Source: RPRC01 sp034933285 (GTDB lineage Bacteria > Desulfobacterota > Desulfuromonadia > Geobacterales > Geobacteraceae). Taken from it: a DNA stretch of 64,000 bases. Location of the stretch: positions 62,001 through 126,000 of the forward strand of contig JAYFNT010000004.1 of assembly GCA_034933285.1 (NCBI GenBank). Reading direction: 5' to 3'. Below, in pieces: positions 58,401 to 64,000 of the stretch. Below the pieces are notes generated by a model. It was given only the letters and a program-made list of their open reading frames with translations. It ran no database searches and had not been told where the DNA came from. Positions within the stretch are counted from its first letter, which is position 1. Each line of letters opens with the position of its first letter. The position numbers were made by a program, and so were the translations under genes.

Positions 58401-59615
58401 TTAGCCGAAATATAGCACTTCTCCACCATACCCCGCCAGAAAAACCTTTACTTTCGGGCCGTGGACAAGACCTGCGGCGAAATCCGACGCTTTGCTGCAT
58501 ACGAGCTTTACCAGCCGATGATCATTTCCGGATGCTTCAAGTAGCTCCCGGGCACTGTTGGCCCGGACAGCCGACTGCACGAAACGCGAGGTTCGGGGTG
58601 AAGCTTTCAGCCACTCCGCCAGTGTGGGCAGGTCGAGACCGGATGATGAGACATGGGTCTGTTCGTGTCCGCAGGCGATCTTCAGGAGCTTGGCGAATTG
58701 CGCCACCAGGATGACGTGCTTTACCCCTTTGCGGCAGCAGGCCCGCAGGGCGTGCCCCACATGATCGCCCATCATGATGTACGCTTCTTCGGGAAGAGGG
58801 AGGCCTTCGGCCGGCTCATGGCGCAAGGCACGGGCCGCAAGGCTTGAAGCCTCGTAATTGTCCCTGCCGGCCTTGTCCTGCCCAGGATTTTGCTCCTTTG
58901 CAAAAAAGCGTTGTGCTGCAATCTCGCTGGTCCGGCCGGTTGACAGCACAACGGTTTCACAGCCGCAGGCAAGCGCAACGTCGATTGCAGTGTCGATGGT
59001 GTCGGTCCATGCCGCAGCGGAAACAGGCTTCACAATTCCGCTCGTTCCCAGGATGGAGAGACCGCCGATAACGCCCAGCCGCGCGTTCAGGGTCTTTTCA
59101 GCAAGTTCCGCGCCATTAGGTATGCTGATTTCGACATGGAGAACGGAAGGCGGGGCCAAGTTGCTGCCCGGCACCCGACAATTTGCATAAGCCTCCAGTA
59201 TTGCAGCGGTTATCATCTTACGGGGGATGGGATTGATGGCCCATTCCCCCACGGGTATTGCAAGGCCGGGCTTGGTGACCCGGCCGATACCGACGCCCCC
59301 TTCGATAATGACTTGGACATCGTTCTCCCCTTTATGAAAGGGGGGTGCGGGGGGGGGTAACATTACCGTCACATGGATTTCCGCTCCATTGGTCACGTCC
59401 GGGTCATCCCCTGCGTCCTTCACCACGAAGCAGGAAGAGGAATCTCGGGTGAATGCCTGTCCATGGAGACGAAACCGTGCGCATTCGCCCCGGGGAAGGA
59501 CTATTTCCACCTCGTCCACGATCCGCTGCTCCCTGATCATGAGGGCAGCCCCCTTTGCTGCAGCTGCAGCGCATGCGCCGGTGGTGTATCCGAACTTAAG
59601 GTTTTTTTTCCCCAT
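58401..59615 (-). CDS. cbiD: Cobalt-precorrin-5B C1-methyltransferase CbiD
   Basis: A 404-residue anaerobic-route C1 methyltransferase. KFGYTTGACAAAAAKGAAL at the N-terminus and IGGLSILGTSGIVKPVSAAAWTDTIDTAIDVALACG (key GTSGIV.P.S..A) are the two CbiD signatures. Between them residues about 86-102 (PPPAPPFHKGEND) are encoded by a palindromic repeat, in the loop before VQVIIEGGVGIGRVTKPGL. The start overlaps the end of cbiC by 20 bases. Confidence 0.93.
   Translation of the reverse strand: MGKKNLKFGYTTGACAAAAAKGAALMIREQRIVDEVEIVLPRGECARFRLHGQAFTRDSSSCFVVKDAGDDPDVTNGAEIHVTVMLPPPAPPFHKGENDVQVIIEGGVGIGRVTKPGLAIPVGEWAINPIPRKMITAAILEAYANCRVPGSNLAPPSVLHVEISIPNGAELAEKTLNARLGVIGGLSILGTSGIVKPVSAAAWTDTIDTAIDVALACGCETVVLSTGRTSEIAAQRFFAKEQNPGQDKAGRDNYEASSLAARALRHEPAEGLPLPEEAYIMMGDHVGHALRACCRKGVKHVILVAQFAKLLKIACGHEQTHVSSSGLDLPTLAEWLKASPRTSRFVQSAVRANSARELLEASGNDHRLVKLVCSKASDFAAGLVHGPKVKVFLAGYGGEVLYFG
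59325..59358. repeat. C-rich palindromic repeat, copy D
   Basis: CTCCCCTTT-AT-GAAAGGGGGGTGCGGGGGGGG (34 bases), in frame in cbiD. It lacks the clear ATTT end of the other copies but shares the CCCCTTT/AAAGGGG core. Confidence 0.7.
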
Positions 59616-60252
59616 TTCCCATATCCGCCATTAGTAAAAGGGCATTGACGACTGCCGCTGCGACATTGGATCCACCCTTCCGTCCCCGGTTGGTGATGAA
59701 GGGGATTCCGGAAAGCCTTGCTTCCCGGATGAGCTGTTCCTTGCTCGCTTCGGCGCCGACGAAACCCACCGGCAGACCGATCACAAGGTCGGGCTGCAAC
59801 CCCTCTTCCCGCACCAGTCGCAGCAGTTCGAACAGGGCGGTGGGGGCATTGCCGATGACGAAGATGCCGTTTCCCCGATCAGCTGCCCCCTTTCTCATTG
59901 CCGGAATGGACCGGGTAATGCCGGCTCTGAGCGCTTTTGCCGCAACGTCCGGGTCCGAGACAAAGCAGGAGGCCTCGATGGAAAACCGTTTCAGCAGCTT
60001 CTTATTGATCCCGGCCAGAGCCATGGTGGTGTCGGTGACGATTCCCCGGCCACTGGCCAGGGCGTCTGTTCCCCGGGCCACCGCATCCGGCGAGATAACC
60101 ATCGTTCGCGCATAGTCGAAATCGGCAGTAGTGTGGATTGCCCGGCGGACGACCGGCCACTCCATGGTCGACCAGGGATGTTTCCCCACCTCCGCGTCGA
60201 TGATGCGGAACGATTCAGCCTCGATGTCTTCCGGCCGCAGATTGACCGACAT
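59596..60252 (-). CDS. cbiC: Precorrin-8X methylmutase CbiC
   Basis: A 218-residue enzyme that moves the C11 methyl to C12, making cobyrinic acid. The RRAIHTTADFDYART stretch holds the catalytic His region (VVRRAIHTTADFD), and IGNAPTALFELLRLV, VGLPVGFVGAEASKE (read from DLVIGLPVGFVGA) and FITNRGRKGGSNVAAAVVNAL are all conserved. I start at the ATG at 60252 (TGATG overlap with cbiX, AAGGG nine bases upstream) instead of 60261. Confidence 0.93.
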   Translation of the reverse strand: MSVNLRPEDIEAESFRIIDAEVGKHPWSTMEWPVVRRAIHTTADFDYARTMVISPDAVARGTDALASGRGIVTDTTMALAGINKKLLKRFSIEASCFVSDPDVAAKALRAGITRSIPAMRKGAADRGNGIFVIGNAPTALFELLRLVREEGLQPDLVIGLPVGFVGAEASKEQLIREARLSGIPFITNRGRKGGSNVAAAVVNALLLMADMGNGEKKP

Positions 60253-60635
60253 CAGTTCCATCCCTTTTCGCTGAAGCTTTCCTCGATCCGGTCGATTACG
60301 AGTTTGGCGAGCCGCTTGTGCACTCCCAGGTGCCTGCCCATGGCCATTTCGACTCCGGGGTGGCGCTGCCTGGCCTGTTCCATTTCCCTGGGCAGGTCTT
60401 CCCGGACATGGGCGCCCATGTAGAGGAAATAAGGCACCAGCAGGATCCGCTGCGCACCCTGGGCGACACAGGCATCAATCCCTTCCTGGATGTTGGGGGA
60501 GTGATTTTCCCGGAAGGAAACCTCGACAATCTCGTAATCAGCGAAATTCTTCACCATTTTCGCGATCTCATTTACGGCGTCGTTCGCTTCGGCAATACGG
60601 CTGCCGTGCGCCATGAGCAGGATTGCGGTTTTCAT
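60252..60635 (-). CDS. cbiX: Sirohydrochlorin cobaltochelatase, short CbiX
   Basis: A 127-residue chelatase that inserts Co(II) into sirohydrochlorin. The metal-binding His is in LLMAHGSRIAEAN and the second in VPYFLYMGAHVREDLP (PYFL..G.H), the two-His pattern of CbiX-S; FRENHSPNIQEGID is also conserved. It is about half of CbiX-L, so it works as a dimer. GGAGAAAAC precedes the ATG. It is the first gene of the biosynthetic run and is preceded by a promoter at 60740-60768. Confidence 0.9.
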   Translation of the reverse strand: MKTAILLMAHGSRIAEANDAVNEIAKMVKNFADYEIVEVSFRENHSPNIQEGIDACVAQGAQRILLVPYFLYMGAHVREDLPREMEQARQRHPGVEMAMGRHLGVHKRLAKLVIDRIEESFSEKGWN

Positions 60636-60739
60636 GTTTTCTCCATTAAGATAAAAGTGATTTTCCACTAAGCCCATTTCCTCTTTCAGTTTCGTGAATA
60701 AAAAAGCGCACTCTCCATGCTGTTAATACCAATTTACTA

Positions 60740-60768
60740 ATAATATCTCAAACGCGAAAACCGAACAA
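60740..60768 (-). promoter_or_regulatory. Likely promoter for the cbiX-cbiB run
   Basis: On the minus strand TTGTTC (60768-60763), 17 bases, then TATTAT (60745-60740), about 105 bases upstream of cbiX. No cobalamin-riboswitch B12 box was seen in the leader. Confidence 0.55.
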
Positions 60769-60810
60769 GGCATATGGTTGCCGTCTTGAATATTAAATAC
60801 GAATTATTTG

Positions 60811-60839
60811 TTGACACTAATAATACGATGTGCTAGGTT
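60811..60839 (+). promoter_or_regulatory. Promoter for the plus-strand cassette
   Basis: TTGACA (60811-60816), 17 bases, TAGGTT (60834-60839). It lies 29 bases before the ATG at 60868 in the AT-rich divergent gap. Confidence 0.55.
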
Positions 60840-60867
60840 TGGCTCAAAAAGGTCAAGAGGTGAAACA

Positions 60868-61161
60868 ATGAGACTTTTTGAGGGATGGGCGCCTCCAGGT
60901 CGTTCGTGGGGGCCATGGCTTGAAATAGCAAACCTTTTTGGGGGGCCCGTTTCATACAAAGTGAATTTTGACACCATTTCCAATACTCCGTCGACCTTTG
61001 ATGCGGAAATAAGGTATTGGGATGGTTCTTCCCAAAAAAGTGACATTGTTACCGGTCCCGGAAGCCATACCTTTACGGCAGGGATATGTGTTTGCGTGCA
61101 ACGCATACGGTTTCGAAGTCATTCTCTCGGGCAAATGATAAAGGTTATAGTGACGCCATGA
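60868..61161 (+). CDS. Small beta-rich protein of unknown function
   Basis: A 97-residue protein starting MRLFEGWAPPGRSWGPWLEIAN, with aromatic and Gly residues and a beta-sandwich-like pattern (YKVNFDTISNTPSTFDAEIRYWDGSS). AGAGGTG precedes the ATG. No signal peptide. It overlaps the following lipoprotein gene as ATGA, so the two are coupled. It sits between cbiX and cbiO and is oriented against both. I recognise no family; the codon use is AT-richer than the neighbours. Confidence 0.5.
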   Translation: MRLFEGWAPPGRSWGPWLEIANLFGGPVSYKVNFDTISNTPSTFDAEIRYWDGSSQKSDIVTGPGSHTFTAGICVCVQRIRFRSHSLGQMIKVIVTP

Positions 61162-61553
61162 AAAACCATATTGAAATAATATTCATCATAGGAATCATGT
61201 TATATGCCGGGTTTTTCACGGGATGTCGCAACACCGCTCCTTGGATGAAATTTATTTTCCAAAATGAAATCGTTGTTTTGAAAAAATCTGACGCTACTTA
61301 CGTTGGAATGACAAAAGATGCAAAAGGAAATCCTTTAGTTGTATTGATATTGACTAAGGAGGCTGAAAAGCGATTATCAACAGTGACCATAAAACATGTT
61401 AATACAAACGTCGATTTATATTTCAAAAACAAAATACTCTATAAAAGTATCCCTGTTTCAGAAGGTATGAATCTGGCGGAAATCCATATGGCTGTTGACT
61501 CTCAGGACAAAGCGGAAGAAATCGTGAAATCCTGGCAAGAAAAAGGCACATGA
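61158..61553 (+). CDS. Small lipoprotein of the cassette
   Basis: A 131-residue protein with a lipoprotein signal: MKNHIEIIFIIGIMLYAGFFTGC, lipobox FTGC. The mature part is a mixed alpha/beta domain (FQNEIVVLKKSDATYVGMTKDAKGN, then LTKEAEKRLSTVTIKHV) with an acidic C-terminus; SecD-like or protease-inhibitor-like folds can look similar but no motif settles it. It starts in an ATGA overlap with the previous gene and ends one base before the stop of cbiO. Function unknown. Confidence 0.55.
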   Translation: MKNHIEIIFIIGIMLYAGFFTGCRNTAPWMKFIFQNEIVVLKKSDATYVGMTKDAKGNPLVVLILTKEAEKRLSTVTIKHVNTNVDLYFKNKILYKSIPVSEGMNLAEIHMAVDSQDKAEEIVKSWQEKGT

Positions 61554-62393
61554 TCAGGTTTTCAACCTTTCAAGTATCTCCCGTCGCGCCTCGCCTATGG
61601 TCAGGGGGAGGCGTTCGAAGGGTATATTGTCCTCATGTTTCAGCCGGTATATCAGTTCGGCGATATGTGGGAGCCGGAGTCTTACGTCGGCCATTTCCTT
61701 CGGCGCGGAGAAAACCTCTTCTGGGGGCCCTCCCCGGGCGAGTGCCCCTTTGCTCAGGATATGGAGACGGTGCAGGAACAGCGGCACCAGGTCGACGCTG
61801 TGGGTCGCCATGACGATGGTCACCCCGTTTTCCCTGTTCAGGCGGGTCAGCAATTCCATCATCCGGTACTCGCCCATGGGGTCCAGGCCTGCGGTCGGCT
61901 CGTCAAGGAGCAGTATCTCGTGACCCATGGCCAGGAGGCCGGCAATGCAGATCCGCTTTTTCTGACCGAAGCTCAAGTTGTGGATGGACTTCCCGGCACA
62001 TCCTGCCATGTCAACGCTGGAAAGGGCATTCCGGATCCTTTCGGCCACCTCCTTCTCGCCGAAGCCCATGTTGCGGGGGCCGAAGGCCACGTCTTCCGAG
62101 ACCGTGTGTGCGAAAAGCTGGTCATCGGGGTTCTGGAAGACAAGGCCTACCTTGCGGTAGATATCCCTCGGAGAGAGGTCGCGGATGTCCTCTCCGTCCA
62201 GGAGGACTCGTCCCTCGTAATCCTTGATAATTCCGTCCATCGCCTTGAGCAGGGTCGTCTTCCCGGAACCGTTGGAACCGAGAATGCCGGTGAATTCCCC
62301 CCGTTCCACTTCGAGGTGGATGCCTGACAGTGCCACCGTACCGTCGGAATATCTGAATGTATCTATGGCTACTGAAAGTCGCGGAGTGTTCAC
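61554..62393 (-). CDS. cbiO: Cobalt ECF transporter ATPase CbiO
   Basis: A 279-residue ABC ATPase. Walker A GSNGSGKTTLL at about residue 41, Q-loop FQNPDDQLFAHTVSEDVAFGPRN, ABC signature LSFGQKKRICIAG and Walker B ILLLDEPTAGLDP are complete. The FQNPDDQLF form is typical of energy-coupling-factor ATPases. I start at GTG 62393 with AAGGAAC upstream; a TTG four codons earlier is possible. It powers cobalt import with cbiQ, cbiN and cbiM. Confidence 0.93.
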   Translation of the reverse strand: MNTPRLSVAIDTFRYSDGTVALSGIHLEVERGEFTGILGSNGSGKTTLLKAMDGIIKDYEGRVLLDGEDIRDLSPRDIYRKVGLVFQNPDDQLFAHTVSEDVAFGPRNMGFGEKEVAERIRNALSSVDMAGCAGKSIHNLSFGQKKRICIAGLLAMGHEILLLDEPTAGLDPMGEYRMMELLTRLNRENGVTIVMATHSVDLVPLFLHRLHILSKGALARGGPPEEVFSAPKEMADVRLRLPHIAELIYRLKHEDNIPFERLPLTIGEARREILERLKT

Positions 62394-62445
62394 AAGTTCC
62401 TTCAATTATGATGAAATGTCGGGATGTCTGGCGACATGACCCGGT

Positions 62446-63195
62446 TCAGAATGTCCAGAGCATTCCCATGCACATGAGGAACGAGAAGCCCGCTGCGACC
62501 TCAACGGTCCGGAACGGCTTGTGTTTCAGCATCGGCATGGCGCCGTCGTATCCCCTCTGTACCATGGCAGTGGTAATGTTCTGGCTGTTGTCGAAGGCCT
62601 TGATGACGAGCGATCCCGTGAGCGTGCCGAAAGAACGGAGCCCCCGCCGGAACCCGGAATAGCCGAGCCGGTTCTTCTGGGCACTGTAGATAACCCTTGC
62701 GTCGTCAAAGAGGAGAAAAAGGTAACGCCAGGCAAAGAGGGTGATGTCGATGAATCCTTTTGGAACCCGCAGCCAGGCCAAGGCGGCCATGAGCTCGGTA
62801 AAGGGGGTGAAAAAGGCGAGGGTGGCCATCACAGCTACCGCACCTGTTATCCGAGCGGCGATCTCCAGGCCCTCCAATAGCCCCTCCCTATACCCCGTGA
62901 TCTCCAGGCCCGGGAGATGAAGCGTGAAGAGGGGATCGTGGCCGATGAAGAAAAGTTTGACCAGGATTATCATGATGATAATGAAACCCGGCTCGGCGAA
63001 ACGGATCAGAAGAGACTTCGCGGATATTCCCCGCAGCCTGCAGATGACCAAGCAGAGTCCGGCCGTCGCAAGGGGGAACAGGCTGCCTCCTGCGCTGAGC
63101 ACCATGATCAGCAGGGCGAGCGCGCAAAGGAGCTTGATGCGCGCATCGATGCGGGAGAGTAAACAGGCTCCGTTTTGATGTAATAGCTGGTGCAT
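62446..63195 (-). CDS. cbiQ: Cobalt ECF transporter membrane subunit CbiQ
   Basis: A 249-residue ECF-T protein with about five membrane helices. The cytoplasmic ARG-type signature RVPKGFIDITLFAWRYLFLL and NRLGYSGFRRGLRSFG, then AMVQRGYDGAM (key A...RG) form the contact with the ATPase. The start is ATG at 63195. It lies between cbiO and cbiN. Confidence 0.9.
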   Translation of the reverse strand: MHQLLHQNGACLLSRIDARIKLLCALALLIMVLSAGGSLFPLATAGLCLVICRLRGISAKSLLIRFAEPGFIIIMIILVKLFFIGHDPLFTLHLPGLEITGYREGLLEGLEIAARITGAVAVMATLAFFTPFTELMAALAWLRVPKGFIDITLFAWRYLFLLFDDARVIYSAQKNRLGYSGFRRGLRSFGTLTGSLVIKAFDNSQNITTAMVQRGYDGAMPMLKHKPFRTVEVAAGFSFLMCMGMLWTF

Positions 63196-63217
63196 GCTCA
63201 GTTCCTAGGTGACGGGG

Positions 63218-63553
63218 CTAACCCCTTTTTACCTTCCCTTCCAGCAGTACCCGCCAGTAATATCCGGCTGCGAAGCCACCGGCGGCGCCCGCCAGGAGGA
63301 AGGCGAACAGCAGCAGGTCACCCTGGTCGGTGTTGATCAGGGAATCCCGTGATTCCCGGCCGTGCTCCCTGGAGATCTTTTCAACCACCGCTTCGTCCAC
63401 GCCCGGCCATTTGTCGGCGCCGTGCGCATCTTTACGCAAGGCACAGGGCACAAGGCACAGGATCGCAAGCGAAAAAATAAAATAATATGCGTGCAATTTC
63501 AAGGGTTTTATCGCGCTTTGAGACTTGCGCCTTGAGCCTGCCTCTTTATCCAT
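63218..63553 (-). CDS. CbiN-like small subunit with repeat-altered N-terminus
   Basis: A 111-residue protein. The C-terminal half (WPGVDEAVVEKISREHGRESRD then a membrane helix FAFLLAGAAGGFAAGYYW) matches the CbiN-type small subunit. The N-terminal 45 residues include a signal/membrane helix and a stretch LCLVPCALRKDAHG encoded by a seven-base-period repeat, with a second copy upstream (MDKEAGSRRKSQS), so the N-terminus is longer than usual. It overlaps the cbiM stop by eight bases. Confidence 0.7.
   Translation of the reverse strand: MDKEAGSRRKSQSAIKPLKLHAYYFIFSLAILCLVPCALRKDAHGADKWPGVDEAVVEKISREHGRESRDSLINTDQGDLLLFAFLLAGAAGGFAAGYYWRVLLEGKVKRG
63435..63545. repeat. Seven-base-period repeats inside the cbiN-like gene
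   Basis: CAAGGCA-CAGGGCA-CAAGGCA-CAGG units at 63437-63460 and CTTGCGC-CTTGAGC-CTG at 63525-63540. Both lie in the reading frame and keep it open. Confidence 0.65.
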
Positions 63554-64000
63554 TTCCTTTTACCTCGCAAGCTTTTATCACTTGCATTCTAACCAGTATA
63601 TCAGGTCTTTTCCGTTTCAGCAGCACTACCATCCCGGCAGTCATGGCGCCTTCCAGTATGCCGAGGGGGAGCTGGGTCGGGACGAAGGCAAGAAGGATTT
63701 TTTCCAGGAGGGGGAGGAACGGCTCTGTTCCGTGAATGCCCGAAGCCAGCTCGACGGCTGTGGCCAGATAAGTGGCCCAGTCTGCCAGGACCCCGGCAAA
63801 GAAAGCAGCGACCGCAAGCGAAGCCCCAATTGTTCGAAGACCCTTGAAGGTCAGATACCCTGCCAGTGAGCCTATGATTCCCATTGAAACGATATTGGCT
63901 CCCAGGGTGGAAAGTCCGCCATGCGAGAGGAACAGCGCCTGGAGAAGCAGGGAAACCGAAGCAATTACTGTGCTTGCCAGCGGCCCGAGCAGTATGGCTG
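63546..64000 (-). CDS. cbiM: Cobalt ECF substrate-binding subunit CbiM, N-terminus outside the window
   Basis: The C-terminal 150 or so residues of CbiM. HGGLSTLGANIVSMGIIGSLAGYL near the visible start is diagnostic (H-G-G-L-(S/T)-T-L-G-AN-S-F). Helices follow, with GIHGTEPFLPLLEKILLAFVPTQLPLGILEGAMTAGMVV (key P..LPL.I.EG). The frame is open past 64000. It binds Co(II) through its N-terminus, not seen here. The promoter and any riboswitch of this operon lie beyond the window. Confidence 0.9.
   Translation of the reverse strand, partial: AILLGPLASTVIASVSLLLQALFLSHGGLSTLGANIVSMGIIGSLAGYLTFKGLRTIGASLAVAAFFAGVLADWATYLATAVELASGIHGTEPFLPLLEKILLAFVPTQLPLGILEGAMTAGMVVLLKRKRPDILVRMQVIKACEVKGNG

Noticed and set aside
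60636..60867. A cobalamin riboswitch ahead of the cbiX run
   Set aside because: No B12-box-like motif or suitably long structured leader was seen; a riboswitch may exist ahead of cbiM outside the window.
1..64000. CRISPR arrays, tRNA or rRNA genes
   Set aside because: I saw no regular direct repeats with unique spacers, and no tRNA or rRNA sequence was recognised on either strand.

Overview
The window looks like chromosome of a Geobacter-type deltaproteobacterium (Desulfuromonadales). This is inferred from G+C-rich core genes, an oxygen-independent cobalamin pathway (cbi genes with CbiX, CbiG and CbiD), a short ATP synthase operon holding only Fo genes, a CIRCE-controlled hrcA-grpE-dnaK-dnaJ cluster, and dispersed GC-rich repeats of the kind common in that group. 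The species cannot be named from the sequence alone.

1-15.6 kb, minus strand: the early, middle and start of the late region of a Mu-like transposable prophage. In transcription order it runs from a Ner-like regulator through a CII-like protein, a wHTH protein, a coiled-coil/Cys-rich protein, the MuA-type transposase, the MuB-type ATPase, a GemA-like protein, a Gam-like protein, a string of small genes, a Mor/C-type activator, a terminator and a 470-base gap, then endolysin, a holin-lipoprotein fusion, small lysis or membrane genes, small and large terminase, and a portal protein cut by the window edge. The phage repressor is divergent, at 15.6-16.0 kb, and related dyad operators lie in both it and the ner-like gene.

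16.3-19.8 kb, plus strand: an AT-richer cargo block between the repressor and the presumed prophage end. It holds two XRE regulators, an HsdR-N-like nuclease-fold protein, a small secreted protein and a 327-residue protein with one membrane segment. This is the best candidate here for an undescribed defence or superinfection-exclusion module. The host junction is probably in the gene-free stretch 19.8-20.3 kb.

20.3-32 kb: host genes: leucyl aminopeptidase, a DMT permease, an ADP-ribosylglycohydrolase next to a nitrilase-family amidase, a B12-binding radical SAM enzyme, zinc-ribbon membrane proteins, lipocalin, LemA with an M48 protease, a dienelactone-hydrolase-like protein and a PfpI protein.

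32-42.3 kb, mostly minus strand: ATP synthase Fo genes (atpE, atpB, atpI, atpZ) behind hemL, a gamma-carbonic anhydrase and nadA; tatA on the plus strand; then the complete tolQ-tolR-tolA-tolB-pal-ybgF envelope cluster.

42.4-48.7 kb, plus strand: hemW, then hrcA-grpE-dnaK-dnaJ with a perfect CIRCE operator over a sigma-70 promoter.

48.7-64 kb, minus strand: a small siroheme reductase, an MFS permease, and a long cobalamin block: cbiB, a cbiH-cbiP fusion, cbiG, cbiF, cbiL, cbiET, cbiD, cbiC, cbiX, then (after a two-gene plus-strand insertion) the cobalt importer cbiO-cbiQ-cbiN-cbiM (cbiM cut by the window end). Together these import cobalt, insert it into sirohydrochlorin and carry the ring to cobyric acid and cobinamide.

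A theme across the window is repeats inside reading frames. A C-rich palindrome sits in frame in four genes (two phage, two cobalamin). Seven-base-period repeats occur inside cbiP and cbiN and form the join of the cbiH-cbiP fusion. Two GTAGGGGC-ended elements abut the stop codons of dnaJ and the MFS gene.
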